From Spartobacteria bacterium (GTDB taxonomy: Bacteria > Verrucomicrobiota > Verrucomicrobiia > Chthoniobacterales > Chthoniobacteraceae), in the NCBI GenBank assembly GCA_021324825.1, contig JAJPII010000047.1:124001-188000 (forward strand): DNA of 64,000 nt, written 5' to 3'. The position numbers and the translations under genes are program-made. Below the pieces are notes generated by a model, which saw nothing but the letters and a program-made list of their open reading frames with translations, ran no database searches and was not told the DNA's origin. This document shows, one piece after another, positions 26,901 to 35,366 of the stretch. Numbering within the stretch: position 1 is the stretch's first letter; every line of letters begins with the position of its first letter.

Positions 26901-28755
26901 ACGACGCACATGCTTTGAGAAATCGCGTGACCCTTTGCCGCTCCCAGCCGAGGATTTGCGCAAGTTGCTGCTCGTCCAACGGATTTGGCGAACAAGCCAG
27001 AACATAGAGCAGAAGGGCTTTCTCTTCCCGGCCAAAGCGCTGCGTTAGGTGAAGATGAACCTGGTCACTCAGATCTTCAAGCGACGGTAGCAATGAAGGT
27101 TGTGCTCGGTGGATCAACCACAGAATCTCATCAATGCGCTTGGTCTGTTCCTGCAGTTCCGCCTCGGATGACAAGGATGCGAGAGCCGGATCCAATATAC
27201 CCGCCCAGTAATCATTCAGAGCCGCGGGCAGGGATTCGATGTCCTTCCGAGTTTTTCTACCTTCTGAAACCTCTTTTAAAACCGATTGCACGTAGAGAGG
27301 CAATCCACCTGTCTTTTTGACGAGTTGTCGACTGTCCCCATCTGTCCATCCCTGATTCCATGCTTCGTACTTTTGTGCAACACTTCTGACTTCCTCGAAA
27401 CTCATACCGCCCGCAGCAAAAGGAATGTAGTGGTCGCGCGCGGCGTTTTGAAAAGGTCGCTCCAAATGGGGCTGCCCCGCAATAAGGACGCGAAGAGACT
27501 GCGGGCCAACCGATTTGGCCATTTCTCGGATCAGCGCCTCCGCTTCTCCCGAGGTTTCCATTTCATCAAGCCCATCTATGAAAATCCAGAGATCATTTTG
27601 CGACGATTCCAGATAGCGGGTGATGGTATCGCCCAGTTTAGATGCGGGCTCGCCGACTGGCAAATGCGCACGAAGTTGAGCGATTAGATTCTTTTCGGCG
27701 GCTGCGGCGCTTGAAATGCCGCTGACCCGTCTGGAGCAAAAATGCCGCAATACTACAGCGGACGTTTTCGAAGCGGGGTCTTGCTCAAGCTCGACTATCA
27801 ATTGACAGACAAGGCTAGTTTTGCCAATACCAGCCTCCCCGTTTAGCCAGATGATCTTTCCTTTGTTGTCGGACAGTGCTTGACGGATTGAGTTCAAACT
27901 CTGGGTCCGGGTGACGTACGGAGAGCTGGGGTCTCTGAAATCGCTGCGGATGGCGATCATCTCGTCGAAGGTCATGGCCGGTCCATCCACCTCGAAAATC
28001 TGATTGAGACTCTGAACAATCCAGGTATCAGCCACGGGAGAGAAAGATGCGCGCCCGCCGCCTTGTCCATGATCCACAAACGAGGGAGTGCTTTCTCTGA
28101 AATCGTTGAAAACGTAAATGCCGACCGTTTCATCCCGTTCGACCTTGGCCACCAGCCATGGAAAGAGGTCTATTTCGCCCGCATTCCACTTCAGATAAAC
28201 CCGCCCCCATTCCGGCCTGGACGTGGCGGACTGCTGCTTCGGCTCAATCACAAAGGCTAGTGCACGTTTTGAGAAATTATCGAGGAGGCCTGTCACAACT
28301 TTCCTGAGTTGCTCCGTTTTCTGCACAAGTTCCGCACGGGCTGGAGTAGCTTCATGAGCATTGCGGTTGCGAATTTCCGAAAGACCGGCAGTCCATTTCT
28401 TGAAGTCCGCGTTGAATAGTGAATCCAGAGCCAATACGTGAAATTGTTCCCGCAGATCAATACATTTGCCCCAGTCTCCCAAAGTGGCGGTTTTGAGTTT
28501 TTTGACCGTGGCCTCGTAATTTATTTTCTGCTCCGGAGCGGAGAAAGGTCGATTGCGGATGATGCTGAGAACGAACGCCGCCTGCGCCTTGAGACAGAAC
28601 TCGCCAAGATCGAGCAGCAGATTTAGTTGCCAAAGAAGGTCCTTCTCATCCCGCAATCTTTGAGCAATCTGACGGAAAGTAACCACGTCACTCACCTCCA
28701 AAGTTTTAACGAGGTCTTCTGTTGCTTGGGAGTCTGGCGCCATATCTCCGTTCAT
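23908..28755 (-). CDS. HEPN-NACHT STAND protein with C-terminal propeller
   Basis: 1615 residues from ATG at 28755, chosen because AAGGAG lies at good spacing; an ATG 27 nt upstream is possible. Residues 1-190 form a helical domain containing the HEPN RNase motif R-NRNA-H (SEIRNRNAHEA). The STAND NTPase follows, with Walker A NGEAGIGKTSLV (about residue 310), Walker B DLWIFIDGLDEM, then winged-helix and helical regions. The last 650 residues are repetitive beta strands with WD40-like spacing (VLWNWLENRVV, LIASVDNKMQIVRWDG). The architecture is that of antiviral STAND sensors: the propeller binds a viral trigger, NACHT oligomerises and the N-terminal effector cleaves RNA. It lies 71 nt after the HD gene and is likely co-transcribed with it. 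Confidence 0.85.
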   Translation of the reverse strand: MNGDMAPDSQATEDLVKTLEVSDVVTFRQIAQRLRDEKDLLWQLNLLLDLGEFCLKAQAAFVLSIIRNRPFSAPEQKINYEATVKKLKTATLGDWGKCIDLREQFHVLALDSLFNADFKKWTAGLSEIRNRNAHEATPARAELVQKTEQLRKVVTGLLDNFSKRALAFVIEPKQQSATSRPEWGRVYLKWNAGEIDLFPWLVAKVERDETVGIYVFNDFRESTPSFVDHGQGGGRASFSPVADTWIVQSLNQIFEVDGPAMTFDEMIAIRSDFRDPSSPYVTRTQSLNSIRQALSDNKGKIIWLNGEAGIGKTSLVCQLIVELEQDPASKTSAVVLRHFCSRRVSGISSAAAAEKNLIAQLRAHLPVGEPASKLGDTITRYLESSQNDLWIFIDGLDEMETSGEAEALIREMAKSVGPQSLRVLIAGQPHLERPFQNAARDHYIPFAAGGMSFEEVRSVAQKYEAWNQGWTDGDSRQLVKKTGGLPLYVQSVLKEVSEGRKTRKDIESLPAALNDYWAGILDPALASLSSEAELQEQTKRIDEILWLIHRAQPSLLPSLEDLSDQVHLHLTQRFGREEKALLLYVLACSPNPLDEQQLAQILGWERQRVTRFLKACASFIRTTRKALTLYHERVADFLLSREGGSQLTTAAESRLETWLTDWRGDDLKTSSLLPFIAHCYHRAKSGDHETTAPRRQSLVKTLVSLCEDWEFLVWILRAKRISEFQATCLELMEDESLQVLRSSFDLHAAPNHEDRRVLGERNLRLEEWAESLKCESEARESGYIDKEDEEELDILGGLTRKEARELFEYQEKAEVEEKERLRSPLPDDWFKGVFDTSKALQAIRRVYISYNDALGGIESEIPIDQSAKALWEFESFLKSSRTALDEISALPDFLDKALAMCIFNSGMLKTSSLLLRARQLLAEDTGPFLSRLNPGRKHHFYGEIIHRQWNHSFQFASMAPLLAYAEPRERRSPLPPTLVLWNWLENRVVRTLSLPDAKDVYLCALSGDGGQLIASVDNKMQIVRWDGIANDLNVPEKSNLAAVNPEFTHAICGPRYHYIDMAKNVALCDPPTGEELIGARLTEFGAFAVFLDYRSFELWTPIAEFQYRGQASWSAIRNYPESDDKPRNFIISPSGRFFYLRRQLYELSSGKVFRRFSDVSAEAVAAFSADGRMLAILERNGELRVFDVQVGQLIGYVLCKAGAEVPGPTPCLVFTIDGRFLMVRTDTEAFSVVDLCRSVSSDVIMDTPRFSLNEELDPLPVAVGLREVAVSQQDRNPDWHEFFYDSLEWEILKLDGPDLVRGTIDGEVDLLGKYSGIPLLDAEVLWVPRQGFVLDEVCKATGKLLFRTHLIKRHPEINWEEIIVGPSWETENKNHRLENSETPMSSAHQKRWGMVCARPDVPGEAVGSAYPNILVHINLAERKISKIRNVDSFELQSENFAVSGSWMVLPSQSGDRLGLWDLKKDSWQSFERDAMPERSEGYHIQRGVPFEWLNKVVLIDWVKGLVGWIDVAEKKFHPTVANHNKLSSLAAYSLNNSSFLVGVTVPRGEDSFHHFGLCLVDPFKGTFFSHIYFEQEITSFVRISETRFCVIFKDGSVEEVAVDGEGLLIKRDFNA

Positions 28756-28826
28756 CGCGGTCTCCTTGTCTCGGATGGGCATGCATTAAGGAGACTGAAT
28801 GGTTTCACTTGGACATTTTCTCGTTA

Positions 28827-29687
28827 TCAAACAAATGCCTCTGCCCACGGAAAAACTCCGGCCTTGGAGCGTTTTACAGCCCAATCCACCATCTCTTTCG
28901 CCCTGGCGGGTTCCGTACAGAGAAAATGGCGCTTGATCCAAGTCCCGATCCTTGGGAGATCTAAACGATCGGCATCCCAGCATGTGAGGATGCTGATGTC
29001 TCCCGGTGGACGCCCGCCTGTGTGCCCTGCGCATGCCTCGCGAAGCAGTTCCCACCCGGAGTCGTCGATGTTGTAATGAACAGCGCGAAACTCGCAAGCC
29101 AGCTCTGAGCCGCGCGCGCCGTGCCCAGGATCTTGACCGTCATTCTCACGGCACGCATCATGAAAAAGAGCGAACAACACCACGACATCCTCTCTCGCAC
29201 CCGTGGCCGTCGCCAACAGGAGTCCGTTTTCCATAACCCTTGCCCAATGGCTGGCTCCGTGAATGCCGTTCCAGTCGAGCCGATACTGCGCATGAATCGC
29301 GCGGATCAGGTCCGAAGAAAACGGAGCACTCGTTGTAGAAGATGGCGGGTCTGAAAACCCAGAACACTCGGGCTTGGATACCTCGTTCCTTGTTTGACCT
29401 CGTAAATACGTCAAGCGAAAATACTCTGGCATCTCTTTGCGCACCTCACTGCCTTCAAGATGTGGGAACAATTTTCCGTTTCTCTGAATCGTCAGCCGAA
29501 TGAACGTCTCCAGAGCAAAAGAAAAAGCCATGTGCGCGTCATGCTCCTCCCAATCGTGCCGCACAGTCCACAGCCTGATAAAATGGCAAATGGCATCCCA
29601 TTCTTCATCGGTTGGCAGATAGTCCAGGTGGTCGCCGAGCCGAAAACGTTCATCTTCCAATTCTGCTTCGCTGAGCCATTTGTTCAC
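28827..29687 (-). CDS. HD-domain phosphohydrolase-like protein (GTG start)
   Basis: 286 residues from GTG at 29687, which has GGAGG just upstream; an ATG at 29789 would add 34 unlikely residues. The N-terminal half is an all-helical region of unknown fold (EEWDAICHFIRLWTVRHDW). The C-terminal half carries the HD signature: GIHGASHWARVMENG, then VVVLFALFHDACREND with the HD pair, HGARGSELA, AGHTGG and CWDADRLDL. HD enzymes cleave nucleotides, cyclic nucleotides or phosphomonoesters. It precedes the HEPN-NACHT gene by 71 nt, so a nucleotide-linked role in that system is plausible. Confidence 0.7.
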   Translation of the reverse strand: MNKWLSEAELEDERFRLGDHLDYLPTDEEWDAICHFIRLWTVRHDWEEHDAHMAFSFALETFIRLTIQRNGKLFPHLEGSEVRKEMPEYFRLTYLRGQTRNEVSKPECSGFSDPPSSTTSAPFSSDLIRAIHAQYRLDWNGIHGASHWARVMENGLLLATATGAREDVVVLFALFHDACRENDGQDPGHGARGSELACEFRAVHYNIDDSGWELLREACAGHTGGRPPGDISILTCWDADRLDLPRIGTWIKRHFLCTEPARAKEMVDWAVKRSKAGVFPWAEAFV

Positions 29688-29857
29688 GGGCCTCCACGCT
29701 ACACGCCGATTATCCCTGTTTGCACGAAAAATGAGGGGGACCGGTCTCGCTGTCAAAGACCTCCGATACAGCCGCTTCGGACAGTTCACATTCTCAAGCC
29801 TGCGGAGGCGATCCGATTTCGGCGCGGACGATCCGCTTTAAAGGGTGCCAATCGGGC

Positions 29858-30361
29858 GTGTTTGAGTTTTGTGTTACAGTAGGCTCCAAGCCCGTGCCGG
29901 AACTCCCCATCTTATATCTCGACGTTGACGGTGTCCTGCAATACGCCAAGGATAATCAATGGAAACCGCGACCAGATGCCGCCGAGTTTCTGCAATGGGC
30001 GGTGACCCGATTCCGCTGCCGGTGGTTAACCAACTGGATCAACCCCAACGACGAGATTCCGCGTCAACTCGGCGTCCATGTGCCGACTGGCATCGGAGAG
30101 GTCGTCTGGCGAATAGCGGGAACGCGGTATCCGTTCAAGGCGGCGGCCATCAGTGATGCCGAAGACTGGCTGTGGCTGGAGGATCAACCTTCCGATTTTG
30201 ACTTGGCCGATCTCCGACGCCGGAAGCAACTGGATCGGCTGATACGCACCGACCACGTCAGACCTTGGATTTTGATGAGCTTTGTTCGTCAGGAGTTGAT
30301 TACACGATTGCAGCAACGCAACTCGGCTGACGACCGGGACCGTCTAGCAGGGGCGGGCTAA
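29858..30361 (+). CDS. HAD-like small protein (GTG start)
   Basis: 167 residues from GTG at 29858; an internal GTG at 29,894 (VPELPIL) would trim 12 residues. The HAD nucleophile motif is present as PILYLDVDGVLQYA. Later segments match the short-HAD fold (RCRWLTNWIN with the motif II Thr, WLWLEDQPSDFD with an acidic motif IV-like stretch). HAD proteins are mostly phosphatases, and the substrate is unknown. It is the only plus-strand gene between two minus-strand operons, and its stop overlaps the convergent protease gene by 4 nt. Confidence 0.65.
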   Translation: MFEFCVTVGSKPVPELPILYLDVDGVLQYAKDNQWKPRPDAAEFLQWAVTRFRCRWLTNWINPNDEIPRQLGVHVPTGIGEVVWRIAGTRYPFKAAAISDAEDWLWLEDQPSDFDLADLRRRKQLDRLIRTDHVRPWILMSFVRQELITRLQQRNSADDRDRLAGAG

Positions 30362-31035
30362 GGCGCAATGATCGCGTCAGCCTGAGTGGTGATGATCCGC
30401 CGTGGCCAATCGGCTATCTTGTCGCGGCAGCTATCGCAAAAGAGAGTAGTCCCACCATCAACCGTTTCGAGCGAGTCAACTCGCTCATCGGCAACCATGA
30501 CGCACTCAATTCCGTCCCCAAAGCCATGGTGGTCAAGTCCTAGCGTATGGCCGATCTCATGCACCGCGACCCCGATGACGCGCCGGATCAGCAATTCCGC
30601 TTCGGGTTTATCGGAAGAGAGCATTTGAAGGCTGATAACGGCCGCCGGGAAACCCACGTAGGCGTAGCCGAAAAGGAAATTGTACCGGGAACTGGGAACA
30701 ATGTTGTGTTCCGTTACCCCGAGGCTTGCGAAGGTCTCGCCACTGTCCCGGCGAAGGACTTGATCGAGGAAAGCGTTTGAGGAAACGCCTTTCCAACGAG
30801 GGCGCTTTGACGGTCTCTCATCGAGAAAGGCTGGCTGAATGACGGCGCCGGCTTCGAAAGCCCGCCAAAGACCTGATACCAGATGCCCCATGAGGCCACC
30901 GCGAATGCCACCAAGCCGCCAAATCGAAATTCGACCGTTGGCCTCGCACACCAAGGGCTGACCGCAATTTGGGCAATCGCTCGCGTCCAGATCAACGTAG
31001 CGGTTGCAGTGTTCGCAGATGTTGAAGTCTTTCAT
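30358..31035 (-). CDS. Archaemetzincin-like zinc protease with N-terminal zinc ribbon, copy 1
   Basis: 225 residues. The N-terminal ribbon has C7-x2-C10 and C21-x2-C24. The peptidase M54-type site is HEIGHTLGLDHH (residues 159-170, HExxHxxGxxH). CVM (178-180) and a CxxC pair (200-203) follow, which is the archaemetzincin arrangement. These are small zinc proteases with few known substrates. The ATG overlaps the stop of the upstream SIR2 gene (ATGA), so it is the last gene of the ANK-nuclease/helicase/SIR2 operon. It is about 85-90% identical to the gene at 37,814-38,497 except for the last 20 residues. The protease role is inferred from the intact metal site. Confidence 0.8.
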   Translation of the reverse strand: MKDFNICEHCNRYVDLDASDCPNCGQPLVCEANGRISIWRLGGIRGGLMGHLVSGLWRAFEAGAVIQPAFLDERPSKRPRWKGVSSNAFLDQVLRRDSGETFASLGVTEHNIVPSSRYNFLFGYAYVGFPAAVISLQMLSSDKPEAELLIRRVIGVAVHEIGHTLGLDHHGFGDGIECVMVADERVDSLETVDGGTTLFCDSCRDKIADWPRRIITTQADAIIAP

Positions 31036-31881
31036 GATTCAAGGGCAAGACGGCATCCAGAATGCTCTGCCAGCGCCGCCCTGATCTTCTTCAGAGCGTC
31101 CAATGCGCCTATCGGCAGGCTTATGCTGCCGTCTGGGGCTTCCGGTTGCCGGAGGTTGATTCGAACGAGCTGTGCGTTCTTCTGTTCGGCGATGCCTTCC
31201 GAAAACGTCCGTACGGTCGGCACCGAGGTCCCGGCTCCCAGTTCGACCACCACGAGCTTCTGACCGACCGAACGCAGCCAGGCGTCCAGCCGATGCTCTT
31301 GTTGAGCATTTCGCCCAGGGTCCCACCCATAATCTCCGAACATCAAGATATTCGGTCGGGCAAGAGCCCCGCACACCGGGCACTTCGGCAACTCGCCTTC
31401 GCACCGCAACGTGGTTTGATCGACTTTCGGCACGAACGAATAAGCCGGGAAAATGCCCACCCCGCACCGCTTCATGCACTGCGCGTAATGAATGCTCCCA
31501 TGGATTTCCGTGATCTGATCCTCGGAAAACCCGGCGCGTTGAAAATGCCCGTCCACGTTCGAGGTGAAGACGAAGGCGCCGCATTTCATTCGGGCGCTCC
31601 ATTGGCGAAGAATCTCAAAGCCGGCGTGCGGGGATGTGGCGCGGTAAAGATTGAGCCGGTGCCCATAAAATCCCCAGGCCAGAGCCGGGTCCTCGACGAA
31701 CCACCACGGAGTCGCCAGTTCCGAAAACTTCAGGCCGAGGCTCCGATAGGCCGGGTAAGCCCTCCAGAAGCCTTCAGGTCCGCGGAAATCCGGCAATCCA
31801 GAATCCGGCACCGGCGGCAATCAGCAGGGCTTGCGCATTCGCAATTGCCTCCGCCGCAAGCTTGATCAACTCCTCACTCAT
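31032..31881 (-). pseudogene. SIR2-family protein with a frameshift in the NAD-binding loop
   Basis: Translation starts at ATG 31881, right after a strong AGGAGG site, as MSEELIKLAAEAIANAQALLIAAGAG. It then leaves the sirtuin frame at 31,801-31,809. The other frame continues DSGLPDFRGPEGFW and runs through TSNVDGHFQRAGF, EIHGSIHYAQC, a zinc CPVCG, RPNILMFGD and VVELGAGTSVPT to the stop at 31,032. The sirtuin motif GAG-MGV-DSGLPDFR has thus lost about 8 nt including MGV. Sirtuin-type enzymes consume NAD+. Here the glycine loop is broken, so the product is probably dead unless the shift is bypassed or is a sequencing error. The shared start and stop signals keep it in the operon. Confidence 0.8.
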
Positions 31882-31955
31882 GCCTTTCCTCCTGCGCGAG
31901 CTTGGCACCGCTAAACTTTCGAGGGTGTTATGCGCTACTTGTTTATGCAAAGGGC

Positions 31956-34900
31956 TCACGAGTCGGCCAGTTTACAGAACAGGTTGATGAGCGTCATTTC
32001 ACTGATGGAACCGGCTGCGGCTCCGGCGATGCGCGGGTCAGCGACAACTACCGCTAGGCATTGGGCGCGGGAGACGGCGACATTGACCCGGTTGCGGTCG
32101 AGGATAAAGGCAAGCCCGCGGGAACCGTATTCGCCGAAGCTCGAACAAAGAGAAAGAATGCAGACGGGGGCTTGTTGCCCTTGAAACTTATCCACGCTGC
32201 CAACACGGGCACCCTTCGGCAGGGCAGCCTGGAGAGCGCGAACTTGGGCGTTGTAGGGGGCAATCATGAGAAAATCCTCCAATGCCAGCGTCCTTGTAGT
32301 GCCATCCTTGGCCGTGTAGAGACGTCCGAGCAACTCGCAGTAGATCGCCTTGACCCGTTCAACCTCCTCATCGCTCTGCTGAATGTCTCCATCGTGCTCG
32401 ACACCACTGAAGACGATACCGCTCTCCTTTGTGATAAGGCAGTTTCCGCCAAGGGGCACGACGATTTTCTGCTGGGCGCAGTCTGGATGTGAACCGAGGC
32501 GTCCCTCGTAAATACTCTCAGAGATGAAGCGGCAGACTGACGGGTGCATCCGCCGCGACTCGCCGAGGAAAAGCCCTTGGTCGGCGGGCACCACCGCGTG
32601 CAAGACGGGAGAATCGGGACGGCTGGCATCGACGTCCTTAAGGGCGTATTGGAGGGCTGAGAGCCCAGCATCGCCGGGATGGGAGCCTTGCACAGGTTGT
32701 TCGAGCTGCATCTGGTCGCCGAGGAGAACAAGATTCTTGGCGCATCGAGCCATCGCCACAGCGTTGGCCAGTGACACCTGCCCGGCTTCATCGATGAAAA
32801 GAAAATCGAGGGTGCTTTCCCACTCGGGTCGCGTAAAAAGCCAGGCGGTTCCGCCTACGACGCCGCCTGTGTACGTAATACGCCCATCACCGGTGTCTTT
32901 GACGTATTGCAAGGCGGGGTTGGCCAAAAACAGGCGATCTTCGGCCTCTCCGCCAACCTTGATTCCCCGAAGAGGATGATTATTCTCCCTGGCTGCATCG
33001 CCGCAGGCAACGAGGAGATTCACGACGGCCTTGTGGCTGTTGGATGCGACACCGACCTTCTTGCCCGTGGCGAGCAGGGCCTCGATCACACGTGAGGCGG
33101 TATAGGTTTTTCCGGTACCGGGAGGGCCTTGGATCACCAGGCATCCGCCGAACATCAAGCCGGTAATCCGGATGGCGGCATTGGTCACGGACTCACCGGG
33201 GTTTTGCAGCGGAGTTGCGGGTGGAATACGATTTAACAGTGAAGCCACCGGTGTATGGAGATTTTTTGACAAGTGCTTCGCGGCAACTTCGGTTAGCGCA
33301 GCCTGAATTGCCGCCGCCGATACAAATTCGTCTGGGATCAGCGAGCCGTGCTTGGGAAACGCACCTCCGAATTTTTCGTTCAAACCCTTCTTGCCGATCT
33401 TGAGTTGAAGTTCGCCCTTGGACGAATCAAGCGCCGACAGGGTAAACTTCGCCTCCAAATTGTGGGTGAACATCGCCTTGGACCTGTCGCCGGCCGCAAG
33501 TTTGCATTCCTGCGACGGATCGAAGCGGTATGTTTGCACGAACGATTGTTTTTCGGGCACCGGAGATCCAATGGCATGAATGCCTTCGATGCAGCCGGGG
33601 TCGTCGCGAAGTTCTTCGGATGTAGCCTGGGCGCGGTCAAACATCCGCCACCACATTGGCTTTTCCTCCCGGCGGTGGAAGTCGATCAAGTCGCCAAAAA
33701 CAACCGAAACCGTGTCTCCCTGCTCCCGAAGTTTCTCTGTGAGCTTCTGCCGCTCAACGATCTCTGGCAGCAAGGCTGGCGGCGATGGGGCCGATGCGGA
33801 AACGCAGCGCTTAACGGCAATCTTGTGTTCTCCGGCCACCTTCCTAAGCCACTGCGACAACTCCGCTGTGGAGCTACAGTCGTCCTCGTTGTAGTCCCGG
33901 ATGCCCTTGAGGATGGTGCTGGCCTTCCAATCACGCGGCTGCTCGCTTTCGATCCAGCGAGCGTATTGGACAATGGAGTCAGCGGCCGTGGCCACCTCAG
34001 TGGTGCGCCTTTGTCGGTAGAGACGCTCTACCGTCTTGATGGAGTAGCTGTCCTCGCCGATGCGTAGGCCCTGGCGGACGATCTGGTAGAGATCAACGAA
34101 TACTTCGTTCTTGAGAAGCTCATCCACCTCGTCCTGGCAAGTGTCGTGCCGGGTGCTCAAACGACGAACCGCGCTGACCTCGTAGGGGGCGTAATGGTAG
34201 ATGTGCATGCCAGGATTGCTTTTCCACCGCTCGAATACCCAGTCCACAAAACCCCCGAAGGCGAACTTCTCCCCTTCACGGTCGTGCGCCCACCAGTCCT
34301 TAAAGGCGAGTGAACTTTGCTGCCCGTTCCGGTAGCAGACCCCAAACAGGTATTCCAGGCCACCAGCAACCAAGGGGTAACCCTCCATGTCGAAGAAGAC
34401 ATCTCCACGATGATCGGGCGGAAGAGTAGCGAGGCCCAGAGGTTCGCCGTTTGCACCAGCATGGGGCAGAACCTGGTATTGCGCGAGAGCGTTGGAGTTG
34501 TCAATACGGTCGGCACGCGTCTGGCACTGGAGGAGAGCTTGGGCGACGAGTTTTTCCAACGATTCGTTTGCGAGTTTGTGAACCGATTTGCCCGAAGAGG
34601 CTGCCAGCGCCGCCATCGTTGCGATGCCGGCCCCTTTCATCTTTTTGATCTGGCCGACACTGATTCCAAAAACCCGGACGAGGTGGTCTGCTTCGTTGAA
34701 GAACCCATCTGCATGGGAACTCCACCGGCCGTGGTCAGCCCGGGGAAGCGGCTCTGGGCGATCCGTCATCTTTCCAGTAAAGCCGTCCTGCATGGCGAGG
34801 AAGCTCGCCTTGATATGGCGGTAGTAATGGATGAAGTCTTCGACGCGAAATTCAACCTTCTCCCTGCTGCCGAGGATGATCCCAAATTTTTCGGGCATCT

Positions 34901-35366
34901 GCTCGCCGGTGGCGGCAGCAAGCATCTCGGAGTAACAGCAAAGCTGAATGGCATAGTACGGCTTGACCGAGTGGGCGAGCTTCGTGTCCCAGACCTGATA
35001 CCGTCCCGATGGATCGATCGTGAGGAAGTCGGCAAACCCGGCGAACTGCCCGCGTTCCAGAGCTGCCTGATAGATGACGGGAGCCTTAGCCATGATGGCA
35101 GAGAGCGTTGTGTTCTGGGCAACGTCAGGATCGTCCTTTGGAACTTCGACCAGGTTGGCGACAGACGACCTGAACTCATCGAGGACCACCCGCTCATGTT
35201 GATCGCCAGTCTGCGCGATAAGGATTTCGTTCTCGGTTTCCTCGTCCGGAGTGACGACGTTACGATTCTCCACGTAGTAACGGTCCATCCAAGACGCAAA
35301 CGGTGATTCGAGATAGCGGACGAGATCACTAGGAGAGTAGAGCAATTGGCCGGAGTGCTTTTTCAT
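31956..35366 (-). CDS. TM0106-family RecB-like nuclease fused to a SF1 (Dna2/Upf1-like) helicase
   Basis: 1136 residues. The N-terminal 350 residues are a TM0106-type RecB nuclease: LYSPSDLVRYLESPFASWMD, later YQVWDTKLAHSVKPYYAIQLCCY with a PD-(D/E)xK-like D-T-K and QL-CY motif. An RNase-H-like exonuclease domain follows (DVFFDMEGYPL, IYHYAPYEVSAVRRL, RDYNEDDCSSTAEL). The C-terminal helicase has Walker A VIQGPPGTGKTYTASRV, Walker B FLFIDEAGQVSLA, LVLLGDQMQLEQP and VDKFQGQQAPV. The upstream ANK-nuclease stop overlaps its ATG by 4 nt. Such nuclease-helicases degrade or remodel DNA/RNA and recur in defence islands. Confidence 0.85.
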   Translation of the reverse strand: MKKHSGQLLYSPSDLVRYLESPFASWMDRYYVENRNVVTPDEETENEILIAQTGDQHERVVLDEFRSSVANLVEVPKDDPDVAQNTTLSAIMAKAPVIYQAALERGQFAGFADFLTIDPSGRYQVWDTKLAHSVKPYYAIQLCCYSEMLAAATGEQMPEKFGIILGSREKVEFRVEDFIHYYRHIKASFLAMQDGFTGKMTDRPEPLPRADHGRWSSHADGFFNEADHLVRVFGISVGQIKKMKGAGIATMAALAASSGKSVHKLANESLEKLVAQALLQCQTRADRIDNSNALAQYQVLPHAGANGEPLGLATLPPDHRGDVFFDMEGYPLVAGGLEYLFGVCYRNGQQSSLAFKDWWAHDREGEKFAFGGFVDWVFERWKSNPGMHIYHYAPYEVSAVRRLSTRHDTCQDEVDELLKNEVFVDLYQIVRQGLRIGEDSYSIKTVERLYRQRRTTEVATAADSIVQYARWIESEQPRDWKASTILKGIRDYNEDDCSSTAELSQWLRKVAGEHKIAVKRCVSASAPSPPALLPEIVERQKLTEKLREQGDTVSVVFGDLIDFHRREEKPMWWRMFDRAQATSEELRDDPGCIEGIHAIGSPVPEKQSFVQTYRFDPSQECKLAAGDRSKAMFTHNLEAKFTLSALDSSKGELQLKIGKKGLNEKFGGAFPKHGSLIPDEFVSAAAIQAALTEVAAKHLSKNLHTPVASLLNRIPPATPLQNPGESVTNAAIRITGLMFGGCLVIQGPPGTGKTYTASRVIEALLATGKKVGVASNSHKAVVNLLVACGDAARENNHPLRGIKVGGEAEDRLFLANPALQYVKDTGDGRITYTGGVVGGTAWLFTRPEWESTLDFLFIDEAGQVSLANAVAMARCAKNLVLLGDQMQLEQPVQGSHPGDAGLSALQYALKDVDASRPDSPVLHAVVPADQGLFLGESRRMHPSVCRFISESIYEGRLGSHPDCAQQKIVVPLGGNCLITKESGIVFSGVEHDGDIQQSDEEVERVKAIYCELLGRLYTAKDGTTRTLALEDFLMIAPYNAQVRALQAALPKGARVGSVDKFQGQQAPVCILSLCSSFGEYGSRGLAFILDRNRVNVAVSRAQCLAVVVADPRIAGAAAGSISEMTLINLFCKLADS

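Noticed and set aside
31795-31815. Programmed frameshift in the SIR2 gene
   Set aside because: No slippery heptamer or downstream hairpin is apparent, and about 8 nt are missing from a conserved motif. A deletion is the simpler reading.
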